Assembly (NCBI RefSeq): GCF_000177215.2
Contig: NZ_CM001368.1
Span: 3,169,625 to 3,233,624 of the forward strand
DNA from: Solidesulfovibrio carbinoliphilus subsp. oakridgensis
GTDB taxonomy: Bacteria; Desulfobacterota; Desulfovibrionia; Desulfovibrionales; Desulfovibrionaceae
DNA: 64,000 nucleotides
Direction: 5' to 3'
Position numbers and translations under genes: made by a program
The notes under the pieces: model-generated
Database searches by the model: none
Told to the model about the DNA's origin: nothing
Seen by the model: the letters and a program-made list of their open reading frames with translations, nothing else
Shown: positions 47,388 to 55,588 of the stretch, piece by piece
How the letters are laid out: each line of letters begins with the position of its first letter
Position numbering within the stretch: position 1 is the first letter of the stretch

Positions 47388-49569
47388 AGACCGCAAACCC
47401 TTCCACGAGCAGTTTGCTGAACAGATCATCGAGGACCTCAAGAAGGGAGTCGCTCCTTGGCAAAAGCCCTGGCAGCCCGGGGAGCGGCATGCACCGTTCA
47501 ATCCCATCTCGGGAACCGTCTACAGCGGCATCAACCGGGTGATGCTTTCGCGCAAAGGATTTGATGAGCCACGCTGGATGACGCTCAAGCAGGCCAATAC
47601 CATTGGGTGCCGAGTCAGAAAGGGCGAGAAATCCCAACCCATTGTGTACTGGCAGTTTACGAAGGAGGAGCCGGCCAAGGACGATCAGGGAAAGCCTCTT
47701 TTGGACGGGGAAGGCAACCAGGTCATGGAACAGGTCCACCTGACCCGCCCCATCATCCGGTTCTCCTCGGTCTTTCATGCGACCCAACTGGAGGGCGAGA
47801 TGCCTCCCCTTGATCCCGCCACGCTCAGGCCCACCTGGGATCCCAACGAAAAGGCCGAGACCATCCTCGGCAACTCCGGGGCGGTCATCAAGCACAACCA
47901 GCGGGATCGGGCGTTTTACAGCCTGCGCACCGATGAGATCAGCCTGCCCCCAAAAGAGCATTTTCCCTCGGGCGATGGCTACTATGCCACGGCGCTCCAC
48001 GAGCTGGGCCATTGGACCGGTCATCCCTCGCGCCTTGACAGGGAATTTGGCCCTTTCGGCTCCGAACCCTATGCCCGCGAGGAACTCCGGGCGGAAATCG
48101 CCTCCTGGATGCTCGGAGAGGATTTGGGCATCGGCCATGATCCGGGCCAGCACGTGGCCTATGTCGATTCCTGGATCAAGGCACTGGAAAAAGATCCTTA
48201 TGAGATCGTTCGCGCCTGTCGCGATGCGGAGAAAATCAAGCAGCACGTGGTGGCCATGGAACAGAAGCAGGATCTCACGCAGGAAGTCACGCCCGCTCAG
48301 GAACAAAATGCCGTCCTTCCTGGCCATGAAAAATCCATGACGCCCACGCAGGCGATGGAGCCTCAGGAACGTGTCCCGGCACAAGGTGTCCCCGAGGCGC
48401 CAGACCATCGGACTTATTTGGCCGTCCCCTACCGGGAAAAGAACCGAGCGAAGGCGGCCGGCGCACGGTGGGATGGCAAAGCCAAACTCTGGTACGCGCC
48501 AGAAGGTTCGGACATGGCCAAGCTCGGGGCCTGGCTCCCTCAAAACGAACCGGCCCCGGCCGCGACCATGGAACCCGCCGAGGAATTTGCCCAAACGCTC
48601 CAGGCGGCCGGGTTCTACCTCAAGGGCCTTCCCGTCATGGATGGCAAGATCCATCGGGTTCCTGTCGTGGGGAAGCCCAATGGGCTCGATGGGGCCTATC
48701 AGGGCTTCCTCGATGGCCATCCTGCCGGCTGGTATCAAAACCATGTGACCGGCGAGAAAGCCACATGGAAAGCCCACGGCCATAGCCTTACCGAGGAGCA
48801 AAAGGCAGCGCTCAGGCTCGAAGCGGCAGAGCGCAGCCGACAGCGGGAACAGGAACGTGTGGCCCTGCAAGACGCGGTTGCCCGCCGATGCGACCAGGAT
48901 TTCGAGGCTCTCCCTCCCATCCGGCCCATAGCCGCCATAAACAACCCCTATCTTCTTAGCAAAGGAATTCCTCCGCTGGGCGGCATCAAGGAGTCCCCGG
49001 ATGGAACGATCCTTCTGATCCCCCTGCACAATGCCCAGGGGACGATCCGCAACGTCCAGGAAATCTCCTGGGGCGGGGAGAAACGTTTTCAGACAGGCGG
49101 CGAGAAAAAGGGCTGCTTCTGCCTGATTGATCCCGAAAAGAAACTCGAACACGGGGAACCGGGACAGGAGGGGGAAATCCTTCTGGCCGAGGGGTACGCG
49201 ACCAGCGCCAGCCTCAATCTGGCGACGGGCAAGCCGGTGGCTGTGGCGTTTGATGCCGGGAACCTGGAGCCTGTGGCCCAGGCGCTTCGGGAAAAGTACC
49301 CCATGGCCACCATCACGATCTGCGCGGACAATGACCATGCCCGTGAGCATGGAAACATTGGGGTTGAGAAAGCCCGGCAGGCCGCTCAGGCCGTGGGCGC
49401 AAGTGTGGTCGTTCCGATCTTTAATAAAGAGGAGAAAGCCGCAGGCTTGACGGATTTCAACGATCTGCACCAATCGCGCGGACTCCTGGCGGTGGAAGAG
49501 CAGGTGGCCCGGGGACGGACCCGGGCGCGGGGACAGCACCAGGAACGGGAGCTGTCGCGTGAACTCTAA
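47377..49569 (+). CDS. traC: TraC: ArdC ssDNA-binding/metallopeptidase plus TOPRIM protein
   Basis: 730 aa from ATG 47377 (GGGGGAGG upstream). Residues ~1-150 match the ArdC ssDNA-binding domain (WQKPWQPGERHAPFNPISGT, YSGINRVML). A zincin motif follows, HELGHWTGH (H208, E209, H212, H216), then AEIASWMLGEDLGIGHDP. The middle has a DUF5710-like strand (YLAVPYREKNRAKAAGARWD). The C-terminal ~200 residues hold a TOPRIM (ILLAEGYATSASLNLATGKP, ITICADNDHAREHG) of primase type. ArdC proteins protect incoming single strands and block restriction; TOPRIM primases prime the transferred strand. The protein probably travels with the DNA. Confidence 0.88.
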   Translation: MVHKDRKPFHEQFAEQIIEDLKKGVAPWQKPWQPGERHAPFNPISGTVYSGINRVMLSRKGFDEPRWMTLKQANTIGCRVRKGEKSQPIVYWQFTKEEPAKDDQGKPLLDGEGNQVMEQVHLTRPIIRFSSVFHATQLEGEMPPLDPATLRPTWDPNEKAETILGNSGAVIKHNQRDRAFYSLRTDEISLPPKEHFPSGDGYYATALHELGHWTGHPSRLDREFGPFGSEPYAREELRAEIASWMLGEDLGIGHDPGQHVAYVDSWIKALEKDPYEIVRACRDAEKIKQHVVAMEQKQDLTQEVTPAQEQNAVLPGHEKSMTPTQAMEPQERVPAQGVPEAPDHRTYLAVPYREKNRAKAAGARWDGKAKLWYAPEGSDMAKLGAWLPQNEPAPAATMEPAEEFAQTLQAAGFYLKGLPVMDGKIHRVPVVGKPNGLDGAYQGFLDGHPAGWYQNHVTGEKATWKAHGHSLTEEQKAALRLEAAERSRQREQERVALQDAVARRCDQDFEALPPIRPIAAINNPYLLSKGIPPLGGIKESPDGTILLIPLHNAQGTIRNVQEISWGGEKRFQTGGEKKGCFCLIDPEKKLEHGEPGQEGEILLAEGYATSASLNLATGKPVAVAFDAGNLEPVAQALREKYPMATITICADNDHAREHGNIGVEKARQAAQAVGASVVVPIFNKEEKAAGLTDFNDLHQSRGLLAVEEQVARGRTRARGQHQERELSREL

Positions 49570-50203
49570 ACTCCTGTGTGTCGTTTGCAGCCTCGGTCTG
49601 TTGCTCCTGGCCGGACAGGCCAGGGCGCAATCCCCGGAAGATCTCGATCTTCTCTTTGACGCGCCCTGTGCCCGCTACGGCGCGCCCAAGGCTTTGGCCC
49701 GGGCCATTGCCCATCACGAAAGCGGCCTGCGCCCCTGGGCCATGAACATCGAGGGTAGACCCATCCTGCACGCCTCCAAGGAGCAGGCTTTGGCGGTGGC
49801 CCGGGCCGCCCTCCAAGCCGGCCTCTCCTTCGATGTCGGGGTGATGCAAATCAATTCGTGGTGGATCAGGCGCTATCACCTCCCCCTGGAGGTGGTGTTC
49901 GAGCCTCGGGGTAACGTCCAGGTCGGCGTCTGGATCTTGGCCCAGTCGATCAAACGCTTTGGCCTCACGTGGCAGGCCGTGGCCACCTACCATACCCCCA
50001 ATCCGGAACGCGGACGGGCCTATGCCGCCGCCGTGCTTGCCCGCCTGAGCGGGAGACCTGTCGCTGCATCGACCGCGCCCTCGATGGCGGCGGATTCTTC
50101 CGCAGCGTCCAAATCCAAATCGTCGCCGGCGGCCTCCGCGTCGCCGTTGCTGGTGAAGCGGTTTCGCCAGCTTGCCAGCAATGAAACCAAACTTGTGAAG
50201 TGA
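49559..50203 (+). CDS. Lytic transglycosylase (VirB1/TrbN/PilT type)
   Basis: 214 aa from GTG 49559, overlapping traC by 11 bp. Signal peptide ending GQARA; soluble SLT fold with catalytic E54 in IAHHESGLRPWAMN, followed by SFDVGVMQINSWW and the CAR/YG start (CARYGAPKALARAIA). It locally opens peptidoglycan for the mating channel or the pilus. A Ser/Ala/Lys-rich tail. Confidence 0.92.
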   Translation: MNSKLLCVVCSLGLLLLAGQARAQSPEDLDLLFDAPCARYGAPKALARAIAHHESGLRPWAMNIEGRPILHASKEQALAVARAALQAGLSFDVGVMQINSWWIRRYHLPLEVVFEPRGNVQVGVWILAQSIKRFGLTWQAVATYHTPNPERGRAYAAAVLARLSGRPVAASTAPSMAADSSAASKSKSSPAASASPLLVKRFRQLASNETKLVK

Positions 50204-50210
50204 GGGTCTC

Positions 50211-52211
50211 ATGAAAAACCTCCTGATCGTCGAATCTCCCGGCAAGATAAAAAAGATCCAGGGATTCCTGGGAAACGACTGGCAGGTCATGGCCAGCGTG
50301 GGTCATGTCCGTGACCTTCCCCCGCATGATCTTGGCATCGACGAGGCGGATCTTCGGCCCCGCTACGTCCCTACCGAGAGGGGAAGGACTGTCCTGGCCA
50401 AGCTGGCCAGGGCGGTGGAACTCGCGGACTCGGTTTTTTTGGCGACAGACCCTGACCGCGAGGGGGAGGCCATCGCGTGGCATCTGGCGGATGCCCTGGC
50501 CCTGCGAAATCCCCAGCGCATCACCTACACCGAAATCACGGAGCAGGCCGTCAAAGGCGCGATTTTAAAGCCTCGCCAATTGGATATGCGGCTGGTTGCC
50601 GCACAGGAAGGCCGTCGCGTCTTGGATCGGCTGGTGGGGTACAAGGTTTCGGGGCCCCTGTCTCGCTTGGCCGGCAGAAAATCGTCTGCCGGTCGGGTAC
50701 AGAGCCCGGCCGTGCGCCTGGTGGTCGAACGTGAACGCGAAATCCGAGCCTTCAAGGTGACCACGCATTATGGGGTGGATCTCATCTTCGACGCCTTGGA
50801 CAACATCACGCCGGGTTGGAAAGCCGAGTGGAAGGTGAAGCCGTGGCTGGAACCCGGCCAGGAGTATCTGCTCGATAAGGCGCTGGCCACGACGGTGGCC
50901 GGCGTACGGAGGGTCACGGTCCTGAGCTGCGAAGAATCCGAGAGCCGCGCCGCGCCGCCAGCGCCGTTCACCACGTCCACTTTGCAGCAGGCGGCCTCGA
51001 ATGCCCTGAAGATGTCTCCCAAGGAGACCATGGGACTCGCGCAACGGCTGTATGAGGCTGGCCACATTACCTACATGCGTACGGACTCGCCAAATTTGAG
51101 CGAGGAGGCGGTGGCTTCCATCCAGGAATACTGCCGCAGCCGGAACTGGCCGGTCGTGGCCAAGCCCAGGCACTGGAAAAGCAAGGAAGGCGCGCAGGAG
51201 GCCCATGAGGCCATCCGCCCAACGCACATCGAGATCGAAGAGGCCGGCGAAACCGAGGGAGAGAAGGCCCTTTATGCGCTTATCCGTCAGCGCACGCTGG
51301 CCAGCCAGTTGGTGGATGCGGTTTTTGCCGTACGCACCGTGCGGCTTGTCGGGAATCCTGTTGAGGATCGGGGCCCCGAGTTCGAGGCGAAGGGGCGGAC
51401 CCTGACCAGTCCCGGTTGGAAAGTTGTCCTGGGAGGGGATCAGGCTGACGAAGGAGAAGAGGAGGCGGAAAATCCTGTGCCTAAACTCCAGGCCGGCAGC
51501 CAACTGACGGTAGGCGAGGGGAAGGTGACGATCCATAAGACCAAGCCCCCGGCGCGCTTTTCCGAAGCATCACTCGTCAAGGCCCTGGAAGATCGCGGCA
51601 TCGGACGTCCATCCACGTACGCCGCCATCCTGGAGAACATCCTGCGCCGGGAATACGTGCGGCTGGAAAAGCGCAAGCTGGCCCCCACCCCGGCTGGTGA
51701 GGACGTGGTTGATGCGCTGCTTGGCCGCTTCGGATTCGTGGATTTTTCCTACACGAAGGGGATGGAAGAAAACCTGGACGCCCTGGCTGCCGGGCAAGCC
51801 CGGTACCTCGATGTCATGCGCCAGTTCACCTCCGGGCTCGACGGGGAACTCAGCGCGTTTTTGGCCACGATCAACCATGCCTGCCCCGAATGCGGAAAGC
51901 CTCTGCGGCGGATATCCAAGGCATCTGGCAAGGACGGCCGGGGCGGATATGATTTTTGGGGATGTACGGGATACCCGGATTGCCGGGCGACCTTTGCCAA
52001 TGAAGATGGCAAGCCGGGAGGTCGTATAGAGCCCCGGCAGAAGCTTCCCCTCAGCGCTGTCAAATGCCCGGAATGCGGAAAGCCCCTGGTCCACCGCATG
52101 AAGGAAGGAGCCAAGGGATATAATTTTTGGGGGTGCTCGGGTTACCCCAATTGCAAAGTCTCCTTTCCCGATGCCGGCGACCGGCCTGACATGCAGGGAG
52201 ACAAGTCATGA
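50211..52211 (+). CDS. DNA topoisomerase type IA (TopA-like) of the transfer module
   Basis: 666 aa. TOPRIM (MKNLLIVESPGKIKKIQGFL; DPDREGEAIAWHL), catalytic Y288 in YMRTDSPNLS, EAHEAIRPTH, and the RPSTYA block. Two C-terminal zinc ribbons (CPECGKPL...GCTGYPDC and CPECGKPL...GCSGYPNC). Shorter than chromosomal TopA (~865 aa in E. coli). IncP plasmids carry a topoisomerase (TraE) in the same operon; it relaxes or decatenates transferred DNA. Confidence 0.93.
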   Translation: MKNLLIVESPGKIKKIQGFLGNDWQVMASVGHVRDLPPHDLGIDEADLRPRYVPTERGRTVLAKLARAVELADSVFLATDPDREGEAIAWHLADALALRNPQRITYTEITEQAVKGAILKPRQLDMRLVAAQEGRRVLDRLVGYKVSGPLSRLAGRKSSAGRVQSPAVRLVVEREREIRAFKVTTHYGVDLIFDALDNITPGWKAEWKVKPWLEPGQEYLLDKALATTVAGVRRVTVLSCEESESRAAPPAPFTTSTLQQAASNALKMSPKETMGLAQRLYEAGHITYMRTDSPNLSEEAVASIQEYCRSRNWPVVAKPRHWKSKEGAQEAHEAIRPTHIEIEEAGETEGEKALYALIRQRTLASQLVDAVFAVRTVRLVGNPVEDRGPEFEAKGRTLTSPGWKVVLGGDQADEGEEEAENPVPKLQAGSQLTVGEGKVTIHKTKPPARFSEASLVKALEDRGIGRPSTYAAILENILRREYVRLEKRKLAPTPAGEDVVDALLGRFGFVDFSYTKGMEENLDALAAGQARYLDVMRQFTSGLDGELSAFLATINHACPECGKPLRRISKASGKDGRGGYDFWGCTGYPDCRATFANEDGKPGGRIEPRQKLPLSAVKCPECGKPLVHRMKEGAKGYNFWGCSGYPNCKVSFPDAGDRPDMQGDKS

Positions 52212-53167
52212 AAATGCTGCAAGCCCTTATCCTTCTCCTTTCGTTCATTCTTTCCGCTGGGCATAGCCTGGCTGGCGATGGATCCAGCTTCAACCCTGTC
52301 CCGATCCCGATCACCAGCCAGGGGACCATTCCGGTTGGGACGGTCATTCCGTGGCCGTCTACGTCAATGCCGGCGGATGCGACGAGGTGGTTGGAATGCA
52401 ACGGTCAAGCCGTGCCCTCAGGCAGTCAGTATGACCGACTGCGCGTCGTGCTTGGAAGCAAGCCAATCCCTAATTATAACGGGCAATTCTTGCGAGGAAC
52501 GACGGTATCCAGCGAAGTGGGGCAGACGGTCGCTGACTCGACCCGTGCCCATGATCATCTCATCGATGCGCATCAGCATACCGTCAGCGGTACGGCGTCA
52601 GGGCAATCGTATGGGGGGGCTATCGCCAGCGTCTCTATCAGTGGCAGCACGTCAAGCCAAAGTTACAGCGGAACAATCGCTGGTCAACATATAACAGGAG
52701 CAACATCGGGACAAGCTTACGGTGGTAACATTGCCGGCCAGCACGTAACGGGTTCGACTTCGGGGCAAGCCTACATATATGACATCGCGGCGGCTGGAAG
52801 CACATGGTGGCCTGCCACCGGTACTCCAGGTTATATCGATACCGTTTCGAGCATCACCCACTATACAGGCCACGGCACGACTGCTGGTGGAACATTTGAC
52901 GGATATACCGCGCCGACGTCCTATTCGGGAGTCACCGCCGGAGGAACATTTGACGGTTATACTTCCGCGAGTAATTATTCGGGAGTCACTTCAACAGGTA
53001 CTTATAGTGGCTACACGCCAACTCTTTATTATTCCGGGAATACTTCTGGCGGAACGATCAATGGCGTGACTAATTATGCCGGAGGTGGCTACACACATCA
53101 AACGGGCGGATCGGAAACAGCTCCGGTACATACCAAGGTCCGATACTTGATCCGTGCTATTCCGTGA
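52208..53167 (+). CDS. Secreted tail-collar/fibre-like protein, candidate mating adhesin
   Basis: 319 aa from ATG 52208 (ATGA overlap with the topoisomerase). Signal peptide MKMLQALILLLSFILSAGHS. Residues ~40-100 match a phage tail-collar domain (GTVIPWPSTSMPADATRWLE, PIPNYNGQFLRGT). Two repeat blocks follow: Gly/Ser units of the type GxTSGQAYxGxIAGQHxT, and Thr/Tyr units of the type SGVTAGGTFDGYT. The C-terminal TAPVHTKVRYLIRAI is typical of fibre tips. Phage fibres lack signal peptides, so this is a domesticated, exported version; its place at the operon end suggests a pilus-tip or surface adhesin. Confidence 0.75.
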   Translation: MKMLQALILLLSFILSAGHSLAGDGSSFNPVPIPITSQGTIPVGTVIPWPSTSMPADATRWLECNGQAVPSGSQYDRLRVVLGSKPIPNYNGQFLRGTTVSSEVGQTVADSTRAHDHLIDAHQHTVSGTASGQSYGGAIASVSISGSTSSQSYSGTIAGQHITGATSGQAYGGNIAGQHVTGSTSGQAYIYDIAAAGSTWWPATGTPGYIDTVSSITHYTGHGTTAGGTFDGYTAPTSYSGVTAGGTFDGYTSASNYSGVTSTGTYSGYTPTLYYSGNTSGGTINGVTNYAGGGYTHQTGGSETAPVHTKVRYLIRAIP

Positions 53168-53168
53168 A

Positions 53169-53333
53169 GTGAGGTCGCTCTGGATCTCGCCGCGCTGGAA
53201 TGTGGTGTTGCTCATCATTGTCCATCGGGCCAGCAAGACGCAGAAATCGTTCGGCAGTATTGATGATCTGTGGGGTGGAGCGGGCCGGCATCGCCGGCCC
53301 GACTTCGCCTCGGTCCGGTTCGTCCTTTCGTGA
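53169..53333 (+). CDS. Possible 54-aa protein at the operon end
   Basis: GTG 53169 lies just after the fibre-gene stop. Translation: RSLWISPRWNVVLLIIVHRA, a KTQKSF stretch, then GSIDDLWGGAGRHRRPD, with a short hydrophobic segment. The ribosome site (GTGAAG) is weak. A perfect CGGGCCGGC/GCCGGCCCG hairpin lies at 53281-53301. Nothing else is seen up to the hicA promoter. Confidence 0.25.
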   Translation: MRSLWISPRWNVVLLIIVHRASKTQKSFGSIDDLWGGAGRHRRPDFASVRFVLS

Positions 53334-53425
53334 CCCACTCCTGATGATCTCCCTTCGTTTGATGGCCAGGAGGGCAGTGGGTTCGGCTACAAAGCCCTTT
53401 TAATGTGTACTGTGCGCAAAAAATC

Positions 53426-53453
53426 TTGACTCCCGCCCTCTCGTGTGTATCAT
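53426..53453 (+). promoter_or_regulatory. hicAB promoter
   Basis: TTGACT (53426-53431), a 16-nt spacer, TATCAT (53448-53453). The expected start point is at or next to the hicA ATG at 53460, so the mRNA would be leaderless. Confidence 0.7.
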
Positions 53454-53459
53454 ACGCAC
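53443..53459. promoter_or_regulatory. Palindromic operator over the hicAB -10 box
   Basis: GTGTGTAT C ATACGCAC is an 8-bp inverted repeat with one mismatch, covering the -10 and ending at the ATG. The HicB ribbon-helix-helix domain is the obvious candidate ligand (autorepression). Confidence 0.6.
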
Positions 53460-53666
53460 ATGGACAGCAAGGAACTTATCCGCCGGCTCAAGGACAGCGG
53501 CTTTACGCTTCTGCGTGTCAACGGCAGCCACCACGTCTTCGGCCATGCCGACGGCCGCCGGGTAGTCGTCAAAGACCCCTGCAAGGACATCCCGGCCGGC
53601 ACCTTGCGAAACATCTTCCGGCAAGCGGCTTGGCCCTGGCCGCCACGAGAAGGAGGAAAACCATGA
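53460..53666 (+). CDS. hicA: HicA mRNA-interferase toxin
   Basis: 68 aa from ATG 53460, with no ribosome site. The dsRBD-like HicA fold: MDSKELIRRLKDSGFTLLRV, GSHHVFGH with the catalytic His, VVVKDP and KDIPAGTLRNIFRQA. It cleaves mRNA when free of HicB. It overlaps hicB by ATGA. Confidence 0.93.
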   Translation: MDSKELIRRLKDSGFTLLRVNGSHHVFGHADGRRVVVKDPCKDIPAGTLRNIFRQAAWPWPPREGGKP

Positions 53667-54055
53667 AGCGACGCTATCCGGCGATCCTGCATACCGATGA
53701 CGGCATCGGGTATGGCGTGACCATTCCCGACCTGCCCGGCTGCTTCACCACGGGCGAAACCCTGGACGAGGCCCTGGCCAGCGTTCAGGAAGCGGTGGAA
53801 GCCTGCCTGTTCGACGCCGACGAAGCGCCCCAGGCCAGCCCGGCTACGAAGGTCTTGGGAACGGCCGAGGCCGAAGGCGGCGTCCTGGCCTTTGTCGAAG
53901 TGGACTTGTCCTTTCTCGACGGCGAGCCCATCCGGGTAAACATCAGTGTGCCGCGCAACCGCCTGGAGCGCATCGATGCCGCAGCCAAGGAAATGGGAAT
54001 GACCCGCTCCGGCTTCCTGGTCCAGGCGGCGGAGCAGCTCATCGAGCGACGGTAG
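53663..54055 (+). CDS. hicB: HicB antitoxin
   Basis: 130 aa from ATG 53663 with a strong AAGGAGG. N-terminal HicB fold (YPAILHTDDGIGYGVTIPDL PGCFTTGETLDEA in order) and a C-terminal ribbon-helix-helix (IRVNISVPRNRLERIDAAAK, SGFLVQAAEQLI). It neutralises HicA and probably binds the operator at 53443. Its stronger ribosome site than hicA would favour excess antitoxin. Confidence 0.94.
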   Translation: MKRRYPAILHTDDGIGYGVTIPDLPGCFTTGETLDEALASVQEAVEACLFDADEAPQASPATKVLGTAEAEGGVLAFVEVDLSFLDGEPIRVNISVPRNRLERIDAAAKEMGMTRSGFLVQAAEQLIERR

Positions 54056-54071
54056 CCTCCGCATCGTCCAG

Positions 54072-54099
54072 GCCCCGCCCCGGCGGGGCTTTTCTTTTT
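54072..54099 (+). terminator. Terminator of hicAB
   Basis: GCCCCGCC CC GGCGGGGC is followed by TTTTCTTTTT, 16 nt after the hicB stop. Confidence 0.9.
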
Positions 54100-54118
54100 C
54101 CTGGCCCGGGCCGGAAGG

Positions 54119-54367
54119 CCGCATCTGTTTATCGCGAGAGAAGCGCAGGCGTGGTGCCTCCTCCGTGGTGCCATGAACAAGTTCGTCGCTGATCTCCCGC
54201 TGCCAGCGGTCCAGGCTGACTTCAAACGCTTCCCAGTTCGGGAACCGATATCCCGCCAGGACATTTTCCTTCACGTAGCCCACGCCGTTTTCGTCCTTGC
54301 CCTTGGGACGCGCTCGATAGCGTGACACGAACAGATGTACTCTGGTCTTGTGCCCACCGATTTTCAC
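54119..54367 (-). pseudogene. IS21-type transposase (IstA) remnant
   Basis: Reverse-strand frame from 54367: SRYRARPKGKDENGVGYVKE, NVLAGYRFPNWEAFEVSLD, and VHGTTEEAPRLRF. This matches the C-terminal part of IS21-family IstA (RPKGKxExGVGYVKxNxLAGR...VHGTTxExP). The catalytic core and istB are missing and the frame then runs opposite to hicB. Just upstream, GCGACAGGATAACCTGATCC (reverse strand, near 54380-54400) may be the IS end. A degenerate insertion between island and lipid cluster. Confidence 0.8.
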
Positions 54368-54369
54368 GG

Positions 54370-54859
54370 TCGCTTCGCCAGAGGATCAGGTTATCCTGTC
54401 GCCTGACAACAGGTAACGATCGATTGACAGCACGTTAGGCGGTTACCTATCCTAGACGTCGTGTATGGGAAATACGTGGGTTTTGCCTTGCGATCGCTGC
54501 TGGCGGCGAGAACTTGCCCATCCTCCGCAGTCTCTCAGGAGGAAGGGAAGGCCAAGAAGGGAATAGGATGAGGGATGTTGCTGATGGGTAGGATTGTCAG
54601 CATTCCGTGGGTTGATGGCTCTGGTCGGTGCATGCCTGTTCAAAAACCGGTTAAGATGACCAGGAGACAATTGAAGATTTGGTCTTCCAGGCTGTTATTC
54701 ATTGCAATAAAATTGATGTTTTTATTATCTAACTTTTATATATAAATTAAACAATTGAACTTCGTGTTGATGGGGCGTAGTAAATTTCAAGATGTATAAA
54801 CTTTTGTCATAAAATATTAATTTAAATAGTAATAATTCAGTTTGTGAGGTCTCTTTTTT
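54370..54859. other. AT-rich intergenic region upstream of the lipid/polyene operon
   Basis: About 490 bp without a gene. AGGTAAC (54411) and GTTACCT (54442) form a 7-bp inverted repeat with a 24-nt gap. The last 200 bp are extremely AT-rich against the GC-rich genes on both sides, suggesting a regulated or silenced (H-NS-like target) promoter region. Confidence 0.5.
54713..54742 (+). promoter_or_regulatory. Possible sigma-70 promoter of the lipid/polyene operon
   Basis: TTGATG (54713-54718), 18-nt spacer, TATATA (54737-54742), with a ~110-nt leader before fabG. In such AT-rich DNA similar pairs arise by chance, so this is tentative. Confidence 0.35.
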
Positions 54860-55588
54860 ATGACTCAAAAAGTACCCCTTGCACTGGTGACCGGAGCCAG
54901 TAGAGGAATTGGAGCGGCCATAGCTTTGGGGCTTGCAGAAGATGGCTTCGACATTTGGCTAAACTACAAGAGCAGACATCATGAAGCCCAATTCGTGGCC
55001 AGATCAATCCAAGAGATGGGGCGCAAATGTCACCTGCTTCCCTTTGATGTGACCGACCAAGACATGGTTTCGAATGCTCTTGCACCGCTGCTGGAACAAT
55101 ATACACCCCACGTGCTGATCAACAACGCCGGATTCGTCCGTGATGTCCTCTTAGTTTGGATGAAACGCGAGGAGTGGAGCGATGTACTCGGCGTGCATCT
55201 GAACGGATTTTTCCATGTCACTAAGACTGTGTTGCCGTCTATGATTCGGGCTCGCGGCGGACGCATCGTTACGATCGTCTCCACTTCTGGAGAGCGGGGC
55301 GTGGCCGGCCAAGTCAACTACTCGGCGGCTAAGGCCGGACTCATTGGCGCGACTCGGTCCCTGGCGGCCGAGGTGGCTAAACGTAATATCCTGGTCAACG
55401 CGGTCTCGCCCGGGTTCATCGAAACGGAAATGACCGAGGCGATTCCTAAGGAGAAAGTGCTGCCCATGGTTCCCATGGGCCGGTTCGGCACGCCCGGGGA
55501 AGTGGCCGCCGTGGTGCGATTTCTCTGTTCCCCAAGCGCGAGTTATGTCACCGGCCAGGTCATCGGTGTCAACGGGGGCGTGTCGTGA
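54860..55588 (+). CDS. FabG-like 3-ketoacyl-ACP reductase
   Basis: 242 aa starting at ATG 54860. SDR motifs: TGASRGIG near residues 11-18, INNAG, catalytic S141, Y154 and K158 (YSAAK). NADPH-dependent reduction of the 3-keto intermediate of chain extension. It is the first gene of a coupled operon; the end overlaps the next start (GTGA). Codon use is more AT-rich at its 5' end. Confidence 0.92.
   Translation: MTQKVPLALVTGASRGIGAAIALGLAEDGFDIWLNYKSRHHEAQFVARSIQEMGRKCHLLPFDVTDQDMVSNALAPLLEQYTPHVLINNAGFVRDVLLVWMKREEWSDVLGVHLNGFFHVTKTVLPSMIRARGGRIVTIVSTSGERGVAGQVNYSAAKAGLIGATRSLAAEVAKRNILVNAVSPGFIETEMTEAIPKEKVLPMVPMGRFGTPGEVAAVVRFLCSPSASYVTGQVIGVNGGVS

Noticed and set aside
47299-49539. 746-codon reverse-strand open frame
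   Set aside because: Antisense to traC, which has clear ArdC, zincin and TOPRIM motifs.
53168-53459. Reverse-strand frame of 115 codons covering the end of the fibre gene
   Set aside because: No ribosome site or motif; it overlaps the repeat-encoding end of the fibre gene in antisense.
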